Source: Lachnospiraceae bacterium (GTDB lineage Bacteria > Bacillota > Clostridia > Lachnospirales > Lachnospiraceae). From it: a DNA stretch of 64,000 nt. Each line of letters starts with the position of its first letter. Position 1 is the first letter of the stretch. The notes under the pieces are model-generated. The model did no database searches. It worked only from the letters and a program-made list of their open reading frames with translations, and was not told the DNA's origin. Positions 1 through 8,819 of this stretch are shown here, piece after piece. The stretch spans positions 92,767 through 156,766 of the forward strand of contig JAAUZU010000008.1 of NCBI GenBank assembly GCA_014804445.1, given 5' to 3'. The position numbers and the translations under genes are program-made.

Positions 1-1
1 T

Positions 2-1087
2 TTAAGAGAGGCGAAGTTCCATATTGTGGCGGTGCCGACTCCCGTAAATGATGACCATACGCCGGATTTGACGCCGGTGGAGGGCGCAAGCCGGATTCTG
101 GGACAGAATCTGACCAAAGGCTCCATCGTGGTATTTGAGTCCACCGTGTATCCCGGCGTGACGGAGGATATCTGTGTTCCGATTCTGGAGAAGGAGTCGG
201 GATTAAAGTGCGGCGTGGACTTTAAGATTGGCTATTCCCCTGAGAGAATCAACCCGGGGGACAAGGTACATCGACTGGAAACCATCACAAAGATTGTGTC
301 CGGCATGGATGAGGAGACACTTGACGAGGTTGCAAAGGTGTACGAGCTGGTGGTGGAGGCAGGCGTTTACCGCGCCGATTCCATCAAGGTGGCGGAGGCT
401 GCAAAGGTAATTGAGAACAGCCAGAGAGACATCAACATTGCGTTTATGAACGAGTTGTCCATTATTTTCAACCGAATGGGCATTGATACAAAGTCCGTAT
501 TGGAAGCAGCGGGGACAAAGTGGAACTTCCTGAAATTTTACCCGGGTCTTGTAGGCGGACACTGCATCGGTGTTGACCCATACTATCTGACCTACAAGGC
601 GGAGCAGCTCGGATACCATTCTCAGATTATTTTGTCCGGCAGGCGCATCAACGACGATATGGGAAAATATGTGGCGGAAAGCCTTGTGAAGAACCTGATT
701 AAATCCGATATTGCGGTGAAAAACGCACGCGTGGCGATTCTCGGCTTTACCTTCAAGGAGAACTGCCCTGACACCAGAAATACAAAGGTTATCGATATCT
801 ACAAAGAACTAAAGGAATATGGCATCACATCGCTTGTGGTGGACCCTGCTGCAGATGCGGAGGAGGCAAAACAGCTCTATGGCATTACCTTTGGCAGCAT
901 GGAGGACGTAAAGGATATGGACGCCGTAATTGTCGCAGTGGCACACAATGAGTTCCTGAAATTAAACAGGGAAAGCATAGAGGCGTTTTATAACCGGAAT
1001 CACAAGCAGAAGGTGCTGATGGATTTGAAGGGGCTGTTTGACAGGAAGGAATATGCAGACGAGGCGTTCTGTTACTGGAGATTATAA
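2..1087 (+). CDS. UDP-N-acetyl-sugar 6-dehydrogenase, WbpA/TviB type (5'-truncated by window)
   Basis: NAD-dependent nucleotide-sugar dehydrogenase that oxidises C6 of a UDP-HexNAc to the uronic acid in two steps. The reading frame is open to base 2, so the listed GTG at 26 is not a real start. Roughly the first 90 residues with the GxGxxG NAD fold lie outside the window. Visible are the PTPVN and FESTVYPG segments, the KVIENSQRDINIAFMNE helix, the catalytic Cys in GGHCIGVDPYYL, and the FKENCPDTRNTK motif near the C-terminus. The GGHCIGVDPYYL...GRRIND pattern is that of WbpA/TviB enzymes (UDP-GlcNAc to UDP-GlcNAcA) rather than UDP-Glc dehydrogenases. A WbpP-type 4-epimerase at 6863 would convert the product to the galacto form. 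The next gene starts directly at its stop. Family assignment is firm; exact substrate is inferred. Confidence 0.9.
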   Translation, partial: LREAKFHIVAVPTPVNDDHTPDLTPVEGASRILGQNLTKGSIVVFESTVYPGVTEDICVPILEKESGLKCGVDFKIGYSPERINPGDKVHRLETITKIVSGMDEETLDEVAKVYELVVEAGVYRADSIKVAEAAKVIENSQRDINIAFMNELSIIFNRMGIDTKSVLEAAGTKWNFLKFYPGLVGGHCIGVDPYYLTYKAEQLGYHSQIILSGRRINDDMGKYVAESLVKNLIKSDIAVKNARVAILGFTFKENCPDTRNTKVIDIYKELKEYGITSLVVDPAADAEEAKQLYGITFGSMEDVKDMDAVIVAVAHNEFLKLNRESIEAFYNRNHKQKVLMDLKGLFDRKEYADEAFCYWRL

Positions 1088-1921
1088 ATGAATAAAAACA
1101 GTGAAAAAGTCAGTATTTGTATTCCCACATACAATAACGCAGATGTAATTGGTGCGACGCTTGAAGGAATTCTGCATCAGACATATCAAAACTTAGAAGT
1201 GGTTATTGTAGATGATGCGTCTACAGATGATACGATACAAGTGATAGAGAGGTACAAAGATTCCCGAATAAAGTTATGGCAGAACGACAAGAATCTGGGA
1301 ATGGCGGGAAACTGGAATCGTTGTGTGGAATTAGCATCTTCCAAATACATTAAGCTTGTGTGTGCCGATGATATTCTTGTGCCGGAATGTGTTGAAACAG
1401 AATTACGGGCAATGCTTTCGCAGAGAAAAGTGGTTATGACCATAAATGACAGTATTATGGTAAACAGTCAGAAAAAGAAACTGGGAGTTTTCGGGAGATA
1501 TCCGAAAAAAGGGTTAATGGATGGGAGGAAACTTGCCAGAAAAGCTTTAATTGTAAATAACTATTTTGGTATGCCCTGCGCTGTTATGTTTCGCAAAGAT
1601 ATTTTCGAAAAAGTGGGAGGCTTTGACGACAGTTATAAATATATATTGGATTTTGACCTCTGGCTGTCAATGGCAGTTTACGGGATGGTTGATGTGCTCC
1701 CGCAAAAGCTGAACTATTTTATGATACGAAGAGATTCCAATACGGGTAAGGTACTGAGCGGTGAGCAGAAGGCTTATTATGATGAACATGTTTTCCTGTT
1801 AAACAAGCATGCTGCAAGATTAAAGCTTACCACATTTAATGTCTGGTTCAGTAAATTGTCAAGAAAAGCAAGAACGATGGGATATGGTCTATGGATGAAG
1901 TGCATGCTGAGGAAGGGATAG
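1088..1921 (+). CDS. Glycosyltransferase family 2
   Basis: GT-A fold glycosyltransferase of 277 residues, cytoplasmic and probably membrane associated. The N-terminus reads VSICIPTYNNADVIG, followed by the nucleotide-binding VDDAST at 41-46 and the metal-binding ADD at 93-95, the usual GT2 signatures. No transmembrane segment is evident. The ATG abuts the stop of the dehydrogenase with no gap, so the two are co-transcribed and likely translationally coupled. Acceptor and donor cannot be read from sequence. Confidence 0.88.
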   Translation: MNKNSEKVSICIPTYNNADVIGATLEGILHQTYQNLEVVIVDDASTDDTIQVIERYKDSRIKLWQNDKNLGMAGNWNRCVELASSKYIKLVCADDILVPECVETELRAMLSQRKVVMTINDSIMVNSQKKKLGVFGRYPKKGLMDGRKLARKALIVNNYFGMPCAVMFRKDIFEKVGGFDDSYKYILDFDLWLSMAVYGMVDVLPQKLNYFMIRRDSNTGKVLSGEQKAYYDEHVFLLNKHAARLKLTTFNVWFSKLSRKARTMGYGLWMKCMLRKG

Positions 1922-1930
1922 GAGGCTGCG

Positions 1931-2887
1931 ATGGACAATGTTGCAGTATTGATACCGTGCTATAATGAAGAGCAGACAATAAGAAAAGTGGTTGAGGACG
2001 CAAAAAAGGTATTGCCGGAAGCGGTCATTTATGTGTATGACAATAATTCTTCGGATGCAACAGCACAAATTGCGGCTGAGGCAGGAGCCGTCGTCAGATA
2101 TGAAAGTCTGCAGGGCAAGGGAAATGTTATTCGCAGCATGTTTCGCGATATAGATGCCCATTGCTATGTCATGGTGGATGGGGACGATACTTATCCTATG
2201 GAGCAGGCAAGAGAAATGGTGGATGCAGTTCTGCTGCACAATGTTGATATGGTGATAGGGGACAGGCTGTCTTCCACATATTTTCAAGAGAATAAGAGAC
2301 CGTTCCATAATATGGGAAATACACTGGTAAGAAGTACCATAAACAGATTGTTCGGAAGCAACATACAGGATATTATGACGGGTTACAGAGCTTTCAGCTA
2401 CAGTTTTGTAAAAACATTTCCGGTGTTGTCAAAAGGCTTTGAGATTGAGACAGAAATGACAATACACGCAGTTTACAACAATATGCATCTGAAAAATGTT
2501 GTAGTAGATTACAGGGACCGGCCGGAAGGAAGTGTTTCAAAGCTGAACACGTACATGGATGGTATGAGGGTACTTAAGACCATTATAAAATTATATAAAA
2601 ATTATAAACCGCTTGGTTTTTTTTCTCTGTTGGCAGCTTTGCTGACAATCGTTGCGACAGCTATGTTTATTCCGGTCTTTGTAAGCTTTTTACGCATTGG
2701 CTTGGTCAATCATTTTCCGACACTGATTGTATGTGGATTTGTGGAACTGGCTGCTGTACAGGCCTTTTTTGCAGGAATGATTTTGTCGGATATGGCGCAA
2801 AAGAACAGGCGGGATTTTGAATTCAGGCTCATGCAGGTTGCGGCACAGGAGAGGAACAGCAGAAGAGAGGACATGAAGCGGTTATGA
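1931..2887 (+). CDS. GT2 glycosyltransferase with C-terminal membrane anchor (polyprenyl-phosphate glycosyltransferase-like)
   Basis: 318-residue GT2 enzyme of the dolichol/undecaprenyl-phosphate sugar transferase type. It shows LIPCYNEE near the N-terminus, YDNNSSDAT at 36-44 and DGDDTYP at 83-89. Two hydrophobic segments follow, at about 228-255 and 262-288, with a basic tail. Such enzymes load a sugar onto a polyprenyl phosphate for use by a GT-C protein on the outer face. The next gene, a polytopic protein overlapping by four bases (ATGA), is the natural partner. An AGGAGG-like site precedes the ATG. Sugar identity is unknown. Confidence 0.85.
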   Translation: MDNVAVLIPCYNEEQTIRKVVEDAKKVLPEAVIYVYDNNSSDATAQIAAEAGAVVRYESLQGKGNVIRSMFRDIDAHCYVMVDGDDTYPMEQAREMVDAVLLHNVDMVIGDRLSSTYFQENKRPFHNMGNTLVRSTINRLFGSNIQDIMTGYRAFSYSFVKTFPVLSKGFEIETEMTIHAVYNNMHLKNVVVDYRDRPEGSVSKLNTYMDGMRVLKTIIKLYKNYKPLGFFSLLAALLTIVATAMFIPVFVSFLRIGLVNHFPTLIVCGFVELAAVQAFFAGMILSDMAQKNRRDFEFRLMQVAAQERNSRREDMKRL

Positions 2888-4269
2888 AAAAAAGAGAAAC
2901 CGGCATAAATTTGATAATATTATTGGCAAATCTCTTCTTTTATCTGGTTTTCTTTATAGCAGATGGCGTTAAGCTGGCGGTGGATTCCCAAAGTTATATT
3001 ATGGGAGCTTATAGCCGGGAGCCATTATACCCTGTATTGTTATGGCTGTTCAGAATTGTGTTTGGGGAGAACAGATACTTTTTCTGGGTGGTTTTGGTAC
3101 AGTGTCTGCTTGCAGGGGTTGCTGCATGGCGGTTTACTACCGTTTTGAGAAAAAAGCTGGAACTTACCTGGTTTCCCCTTTTGGTTGTAATCGGCCTGCA
3201 GTTTGCAGTGATTGTAATGCTTCGTTTTGTAGCGAACAGAGGCTCTACTTATTGTAACTCTATATGTTCCGAGGGCATTGCCATTCCGCTGTTTACACTG
3301 TTCATTTCAGAACTTTTGTTGTTTGTATGGGAAAAGAAAGAGAGGAATCTGCTGCTGACTATGTTGTATGCAGTCGCTTTGCTTTCTACCAGAAAACAAA
3401 TGTATATTGTGCTAGCTATCATGGGGATTGTATATGTCAGCATGTTTGCGGCACGCAGAATGAATGTAAAAAAATGTATGCTGGCTATTGCGACAGTAGC
3501 GGGAGCGTTGTTTTTGGCGGTTGGGGCGGATATGCTTTATAATTTAGTGCATAGAGGAGAAGCCATGCGCCATACAACGGATTCATCGGCTTTGGTGATT
3601 TCTACTCTCTATAGTTCAGAATTAGAAGATGCAGATTATTTTGCAGATGCCGATATGAAGAACTTATTTATTACCATCATGACGGGGATTGAAGAGGGAG
3701 AGTATAGTTATCAGTATGCGCAGTCGGGCTGGATGCAGCTATACAATCATTATTCGGACCATTATGATAATATTGCCTTTGACATAGTAAATCCCGCTTT
3801 TTATGCATATATAGACAGCAGTGGAATCTATTCGGATAATGAAAGGGAAAAGTGTTTCACACAACTGAATCATGAAGTATTAAAGACGCTGCTGCCGGTG
3901 AACTGGGGACAAATGGCAAAGGTGACCATGGCAAATATTCTGACCGGTTTTTGTAACACGGTGAGTAAGCCGCATAGATTTTTAAATTGGTACAATGCAT
4001 TGTTCTATGTACTGTACATTATAATGCTGGTGAGACTGGTGATAAAAAAACAAAACAGCAGCCTTTTCTGGTGCGCCTTTGTTGTATTGATCGCAACTGT
4101 TGTGAATGCCGGAGCGGTGGGAGTTATGATTTTTGCGCAGTCGAGATACATGATTTATAATATGCCCTTAATATATGTGGTCCTTTTTCTAATGCTGTAT
4201 TTTTATACGAAAGAATTCTTGATGAAGAGAAAAATGCCGGATAAGACGGGTGGAATGAAAGAGGAATAA
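2884..4269 (+). CDS. Polytopic membrane protein, candidate GT-C glycosyltransferase or polymerase
   Basis: 461 residues with about ten to twelve hydrophobic helices and one large hydrophilic loop around residues 225-340. The first extracytoplasmic loop carries DSQSY and REPLYP, the position where GT-C enzymes keep their acidic catalytic residues. It overlaps the upstream polyprenyl-phosphate-type GT2 by ATGA. Together they could transfer a lipid-linked sugar to the glycan outside the membrane. A Wzy-like polymerase role is the main alternative. No family was recognised by a diagnostic motif. Confidence 0.6.
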   Translation: MKKRETGINLIILLANLFFYLVFFIADGVKLAVDSQSYIMGAYSREPLYPVLLWLFRIVFGENRYFFWVVLVQCLLAGVAAWRFTTVLRKKLELTWFPLLVVIGLQFAVIVMLRFVANRGSTYCNSICSEGIAIPLFTLFISELLLFVWEKKERNLLLTMLYAVALLSTRKQMYIVLAIMGIVYVSMFAARRMNVKKCMLAIATVAGALFLAVGADMLYNLVHRGEAMRHTTDSSALVISTLYSSELEDADYFADADMKNLFITIMTGIEEGEYSYQYAQSGWMQLYNHYSDHYDNIAFDIVNPAFYAYIDSSGIYSDNEREKCFTQLNHEVLKTLLPVNWGQMAKVTMANILTGFCNTVSKPHRFLNWYNALFYVLYIIMLVRLVIKKQNSSLFWCAFVVLIATVVNAGAVGVMIFAQSRYMIYNMPLIYVVLFLMLYFYTKEFLMKRKMPDKTGGMKEE

Positions 4270-4278
4270 GGAGTCGGA

Positions 4279-5739
4279 ATGCAATTTTACTCATATATAT
4301 TTATATTACTGTTTCTGCCAGTTTGTATAAGCGGTTATTTTTTGTTGGGTAAGGCGGAAAAATATGAAGCTTCAAAGATATGGCTGATAGCCATGTCGTT
4401 TTGGTTTTATGCGTATCTTCATGTGACATATCTGATATTGCTGGGTGGCAGTATCTTGGTAAATTATGGAATTATTGATTGGATGCGGAAACAAAAAAAG
4501 ATTGTATATAAAAAATTGCTTCTGGTATCAAGTCTCACAGTCAATCTGGGAGTGCTGTTTCTCTTTAAATATTATAATTTTTTCGTAGATAACCTCAATT
4601 CTTTGTTTAAGAGCAGAATATCTTCATTGACATTATTGCTGCCGTTAGGTCTTAGTTTTATTGTTTTTCAGCAGATATCCTTTTCCATTGACTGCTACAG
4701 AAATGCTGCTTTACAGTACAGCTTTACCGATTATGCGCTCTATATTACGTTTTTTCCGAAAATTGCGTCGGGACCAATCATCGCATTTGAGGAACTGCTT
4801 GTGCAGCTTCAGGATACGGAAAGAAAAAGAATCAATTTTGAAAACATGTCCAAGGGCTTTTATCAGGCTGCCATGGGATTGGCAAAAAAAGTTCTGATAG
4901 CGGATACGCTGGCGCAGCTTGTGACAGTCGGCGTTTCTGATGTAAGAAAGCTACATACCTTCAGTGCGCTGTTGGTTATGCTGTTCTATTCTTTGCAGCT
5001 CTATTATGACTTCAGCGGCTATAGTGATATGGCAATCGGTGTGGCGCGTATGCTGAACATAGAATTGCCCGTTAATTTCGATTCACCCTATAAAGCACGT
5101 TCTGTCACGGAGTTTTGGAAAAGATGGCATATTACGCTGACACAGTTTTTCACAAAGTATGTTTATATTCCGCTGGGAGGAAATCGTAAGGGTATAAAAA
5201 GAACATGCATTAACGTTATGATTGTGTTTTTCCTGAGTGGATTGTGGCATGGTGCAAACTGGACGTTTATTGTGTGGGGCTGTCTGCACGGGGTGTTTAT
5301 GGTTTTGGAAAGGCTTACCGGAAGGAAAATAGAAAAGGTCCCTGTGCTGGGATGGCTGTTTACTTTTTTGTTTGCAAATGCGGCATGGGTTATTTTCAGG
5401 TCGGACTCTCTTTCAGAAGCACTCCTGTTTTTGAGCAGAATCTTCCATATGGGAAATGGGATGGTTGAATCCGGTCTCGTGCAGGTGATGAATGAAATTG
5501 TCGAAATCAGGCTGCTTTGCAGGTTTGGGCTTCAAGGTATTGTAGACAGAATACCATGTCTGCCGTTGGTTTTGTTTGCGGTGCTGCTCCTTGTGTTTAC
5601 GTTGACGGTGAAAAACACACAGGAAAGAGTGAAACAGTTTTGCTTTAGCAGAAAGCAGATGGCGGTCACTGTGTTACTGCTTTTTTGGAGTATCATATCT
5701 TTTTCCGGCGTAAGCGTATTTTTATATTCCAATTTTTGA
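4279..5739 (+). CDS. MBOAT family O-acyltransferase (AlgI/DltB-like), first copy
   Basis: 486-residue polytopic membrane-bound O-acyltransferase that moves acyl groups across the membrane for attachment to an extracellular glycan. The MBOAT core is clear: YYDFSGYSDMAIG at 242-254, NFDSPYKA, FWKRWH ending at His284, and the conserved catalytic His324 in LSGLWHG. The length is normal for AlgI-like proteins. It is followed 16 bases later by an SGNH-like protein, the arrangement of AlgI-AlgJ/X and DltB-DltD systems. A second, clearly paralogous pair lies at 50376-52916. The acyl group (acetyl is most common) is not determined by sequence. Confidence 0.92.
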   Translation: MQFYSYIFILLFLPVCISGYFLLGKAEKYEASKIWLIAMSFWFYAYLHVTYLILLGGSILVNYGIIDWMRKQKKIVYKKLLLVSSLTVNLGVLFLFKYYNFFVDNLNSLFKSRISSLTLLLPLGLSFIVFQQISFSIDCYRNAALQYSFTDYALYITFFPKIASGPIIAFEELLVQLQDTERKRINFENMSKGFYQAAMGLAKKVLIADTLAQLVTVGVSDVRKLHTFSALLVMLFYSLQLYYDFSGYSDMAIGVARMLNIELPVNFDSPYKARSVTEFWKRWHITLTQFFTKYVYIPLGGNRKGIKRTCINVMIVFFLSGLWHGANWTFIVWGCLHGVFMVLERLTGRKIEKVPVLGWLFTFLFANAAWVIFRSDSLSEALLFLSRIFHMGNGMVESGLVQVMNEIVEIRLLCRFGLQGIVDRIPCLPLVLFAVLLLVFTLTVKNTQERVKQFCFSRKQMAVTVLLLFWSIISFSGVSVFLYSNF

Positions 5740-5755
5740 GGTGAGTTAACGGATT

Positions 5756-6802
5756 ATGAAAGAAAAACAGTGGTTTTTCAAGACAATAGCATATTTGGCA
5801 GTCTGTCTGGCGGCGTTTGCGCTTGTGATGATTGTAGTTGACCCTTATTTTCACTTTCATGCACCAATAAAAGGGATTCCTTACCGGCTGTATGAGGAAC
5901 GTTATATCAATGATGGGATTGTCCGCCATTTTGAGTATAATGCGATTATTACGGGGACTTCCATGACACAGAATTTTAAGACGTCAGAATTTGAAGAATT
6001 GTTTGATTGCAGTGCGGTAAAGCTTCCGTTTGCAGGAGGCGGTTATCGGGAAATAGCGCAAAACCTGCAGAGAGCGTTCAAATATAATGATCATATAGAA
6101 AAGGTATTATGGGGATTGGACGGTGCACTGCTTATAAAGGAGCCGGATTATATGGGATATGAGGAATATCCCACATATCTGTATGATGATTTTTGGTGGA
6201 ACGATGTAAACTATGTTTTAAACAAGGCAATTATGTATCATGGCACGTTTAATAATATCTCCATGCTGCTGAAGGGTGAAACCTCAACAACTTTTGATGC
6301 ATATTCTGCTTGGGAAGGACGGACAGGTTTTGAAGCGGTCATTGCCGGTCATGGCATAAGAGAGATGGAAGACGAGGATAGGGGATTAAGCGCGGAACAA
6401 AGAAAGATGGTGGAAGACAATATTGAAGAAAATTTATGTCCGGTTATTGAGCAGAATCCGGATACCACCTTTTATTTGTTTTTTACACCCTATAGCATTG
6501 TACGCTGGGATTTGTGGGGAAGGGAAGGCAGTATATCCGCACAGATAGAGGCGGAGAGTATCGCGGCGCAGCGTTTACTGCAATATCCAAATGTAGAATT
6601 ATATTGTTTTTATGAAAATATGGAATTAGTGAGCGATTTAGATCATTATAAGGATCCCCTGCATTATACCGCGGCAATCAATTCTCAAATACTGGAGTGG
6701 ATAAAAGCAGGAGAGTATCGTCTTACGTCAGAAAACAATGCGGCACATGCAGAAGCAGAAAAAGAGATATACCTGCATTATGACTATAAAAGCATACATT
6801 GA
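5756..6802 (+). CDS. SGNH/AlgJ-like MBOAT partner protein, first copy
   Basis: 348 residues with an N-terminal hydrophobic segment (about 8-28), so the rest is expected outside the membrane. It has a GTSMT motif at 67-71, fitting the nucleophile block of SGNH acyltransferases (candidate Ser69). It also has a DPLH motif at 300-303, fitting the DxxH block that supplies Asp and His. The same elements (GTSMT, DVCH, a PYSI segment) occur in the paralogue at 51870. Both genes directly follow an MBOAT, so this is probably the extracellular acyl-transfer subunit. Overall similarity to characterised AlgJ/DltD is low by eye, so the fold is inferred from motifs and context. Confidence 0.72.
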   Translation: MKEKQWFFKTIAYLAVCLAAFALVMIVVDPYFHFHAPIKGIPYRLYEERYINDGIVRHFEYNAIITGTSMTQNFKTSEFEELFDCSAVKLPFAGGGYREIAQNLQRAFKYNDHIEKVLWGLDGALLIKEPDYMGYEEYPTYLYDDFWWNDVNYVLNKAIMYHGTFNNISMLLKGETSTTFDAYSAWEGRTGFEAVIAGHGIREMEDEDRGLSAEQRKMVEDNIEENLCPVIEQNPDTTFYLFFTPYSIVRWDLWGREGSISAQIEAESIAAQRLLQYPNVELYCFYENMELVSDLDHYKDPLHYTAAINSQILEWIKAGEYRLTSENNAAHAEAEKEIYLHYDYKSIH

Positions 6803-6827
6803 AATCTTTGCTGCTATACCGTATAAT
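6799..6827 (+). promoter_or_regulatory. Sigma-70/SigA-type promoter upstream of the 4-epimerase
   Basis: TTGAAA at 6799-6804, a 17-base spacer and a perfect TATAAT at 6822-6827. The -35 overlaps the stop codon of the SGNH-like gene. Transcription would start near 6834 and run into the gene at 6863. Read by eye, not tested. Confidence 0.6.
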
Positions 6828-6862
6828 AAAACAAAGTGTGTTGTAAAGAAAAGAGGGAGACT

Positions 6863-7837
6863 ATGGGCTATAAAGATTTGAAATTTGAAGCGGACAGTGT
6901 TTTCTTAGTGACGGGCGGTGCCGGTTTTATCGGCTCCAACTTGTGTGAAGCGCTGGTGGAGATGGGCTATACGGTGCGTTGTCTGGACAACCTCTCCACA
7001 GGCAGCTACGACAATATTGCGCATCTGGAGAAAAGCGGCAGATTTACTTTTATCAAAGGCGATATCCGTGATTTGGACACCTGCATGGAGGCATGCAGGG
7101 ATGTGGATTATGTGCTCAATCAGGCTGCATGGGGCAGTGTGCCTCGCAGCATCGAGATGCCTCTTTTATATGAGGAAATCAATATTCGCGGTACCCTGAA
7201 TATGATGGAGGCGGCGAGACAGAGCGGTGTGAAAAAATTTGTGTACGCGTCCAGTTCCTCCGTATACGGCGACCATCCGGTGCTGCCCAAGAAGGAGGGT
7301 GCGGAAGGAAAGCTTTTGTCTCCCTATGCGCTCACCAAGCGGGTTGACGAGGAGTACGGAAGGCTCTACAAGGTGCTTTACGGGCTGGACACCTACGGGC
7401 TCCGGTATTTCAATGTTTTTGGCAGACGGCAGAATCCCGAGGGCATGTATGCGGCGGTGATTCCGAAGTTTATTAAGCAGCTTTTGGCAGACGAAGCGCC
7501 CACCATCAACGGCGACGGCAGGCAGTCCCGCGATTTTACTTATATCGACAATGTAATCGAGGCAAATTTAAGAGCATGTTTGGCGTCCGAAGAAGCGGCA
7601 GGCGAGGCCTTTAACATCGGTGCAGGCGGCAGGGAATTTTTGATTGATATCTATTATGATTTGTGCAAGGCGCTGGGCAAGGAGATTGAGCCGAAATTCG
7701 GTCCCAGCCGCCCCGGCGATATCAGGGATTCCAATGCAGACATCAGCAAGGCCCGCGAGCTTTTAGGATACAATCCTGAATATGATTTCAAAGCAGGCAT
7801 TACACTTGCAATCGACTGGTACAAGGCAAATCTGTAG
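6863..7837 (+). CDS. UDP-N-acetylglucosamine 4-epimerase, WbpP type
   Basis: 324-residue extended SDR enzyme interconverting UDP-GlcNAc(A) and UDP-GalNAc(A). It shows GGAGFIG at 18-24, a VYASSSSVYG catalytic Ser segment, and YALTK with Tyr155 and Lys159. The run QAAWGSVPRSI, YGLRYFNVFGRR and GDGRQSRDF closely follows P. aeruginosa WbpP as I recall it. The ATG at 6863 was chosen over the listed GTG at 6836 because an AGAGGGAG site sits just upstream. Paired with the WbpA-type dehydrogenase it would supply UDP-GalNAcA; alone it supplies UDP-GalNAc, a possible donor for the GT6 enzyme at 14646. Confidence 0.88.
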   Translation: MGYKDLKFEADSVFLVTGGAGFIGSNLCEALVEMGYTVRCLDNLSTGSYDNIAHLEKSGRFTFIKGDIRDLDTCMEACRDVDYVLNQAAWGSVPRSIEMPLLYEEINIRGTLNMMEAARQSGVKKFVYASSSSVYGDHPVLPKKEGAEGKLLSPYALTKRVDEEYGRLYKVLYGLDTYGLRYFNVFGRRQNPEGMYAAVIPKFIKQLLADEAPTINGDGRQSRDFTYIDNVIEANLRACLASEEAAGEAFNIGAGGREFLIDIYYDLCKALGKEIEPKFGPSRPGDIRDSNADISKARELLGYNPEYDFKAGITLAIDWYKANL

Positions 7838-7888
7838 TTGCCGGCTTTGCAATTACCTATCAGGTATAGACATGAAAGGACGTTACAG

Positions 7889-8809
7889 ATGAAATATCAG
7901 CTTGTTGTGTTTGGCGTAAAGGATACCACCGAGAGGATTGTGGAATTTATCCAGACAAAGATACGCAAGGTGGATTTGGTGGTGACCATCAGCGGAGCGG
8001 TGCTTCAAAAAAATCAGGTTTCGGGTTTTAAGGGGCTTTCGTTTCTCACGGAAAAATACGGGATTCCGGTACAGGAAGTGGACAGCTATGCGTTAAAGGA
8101 CGAGGCAACGCAGGCCTTTTTTGCAGAAAACGAGTTTGACATCGGCATTTCCATGGGCTGGCAAAGGCTGATACCCGCTGCAGTGCTGGACAGGTTTTGT
8201 TACGGTGTCTTCGGCTTTCATGGAAACTGCGCATACCTACCCTATGGCAGAGGACGCTCACCGTTGAACTGGTCCATTATAAACGGGGATACCCGCTTTA
8301 ACCTGAATCTCTTTCAGTACGATGAAAAAGCGGACAGTCCCAATATTTTTGCCAGTGAGATGTGCGCCATCACGCAGCACGACACGGTCAGGAGTATGCA
8401 GTATAAAAATATCATCTGTTCCCAGAACCTGATTCGCAGGCTGCTTGCGGCGTATGAGGACGGCAATATCAAAATCAACAGGGACTCAAAGGATTTTGAC
8501 TCGTGGTATGAGAAGCGCACAGCAGCCGACGGCAAAATAGATTTTCACGGCAAGACGCGTGATATTTACAATCTGATACGCGGTGTGACGGCGCCTTTTC
8601 CGGGTGCTTTCGCTTATGTGGGAGAAGAAAAGGTACTGGTATGGGATGCGGTGCCTTTTGACGAAATGCTGGATTTTAGAACTTACCGGCCCGGGGAAGT
8701 GATAGAAGTGTTTGACAATCAGCCCATTGTGCGGACGGTGGATGGCTCGCTGCTGATTCGGCGGTACGAGGCGGCGGTTCCACTGAAGGCGGGAGACATT
8801 CTGGAATAG
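7889..8809 (+). CDS. Formyltransferase-family protein, probable sugar N-formyltransferase
   Basis: 306 residues resembling the N10-formyl-THF-dependent formyltransferase fold of Fmt, ArnA and VioF. It contains GISMGWQRLIP, then FGFHG with the family His at residue 111, and GRGRSPLNWSIING. An Asp in the KADSPNI segment fits the catalytic Asp. The family N-x-H-x-S motif reads G-F-H here, so the usual Asn seems replaced by Gly. The start at 7889 was preferred over 7838 because GAAAGGA lies before it. Context suggests N-formylation of an amino sugar on a nucleotide carrier. The missing Asn leaves activity uncertain. Confidence 0.75.
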   Translation: MKYQLVVFGVKDTTERIVEFIQTKIRKVDLVVTISGAVLQKNQVSGFKGLSFLTEKYGIPVQEVDSYALKDEATQAFFAENEFDIGISMGWQRLIPAAVLDRFCYGVFGFHGNCAYLPYGRGRSPLNWSIINGDTRFNLNLFQYDEKADSPNIFASEMCAITQHDTVRSMQYKNIICSQNLIRRLLAAYEDGNIKINRDSKDFDSWYEKRTAADGKIDFHGKTRDIYNLIRGVTAPFPGAFAYVGEEKVLVWDAVPFDEMLDFRTYRPGEVIEVFDNQPIVRTVDGSLLIRRYEAAVPLKAGDILE

Positions 8810-8819
8810 AGGTATTTGG

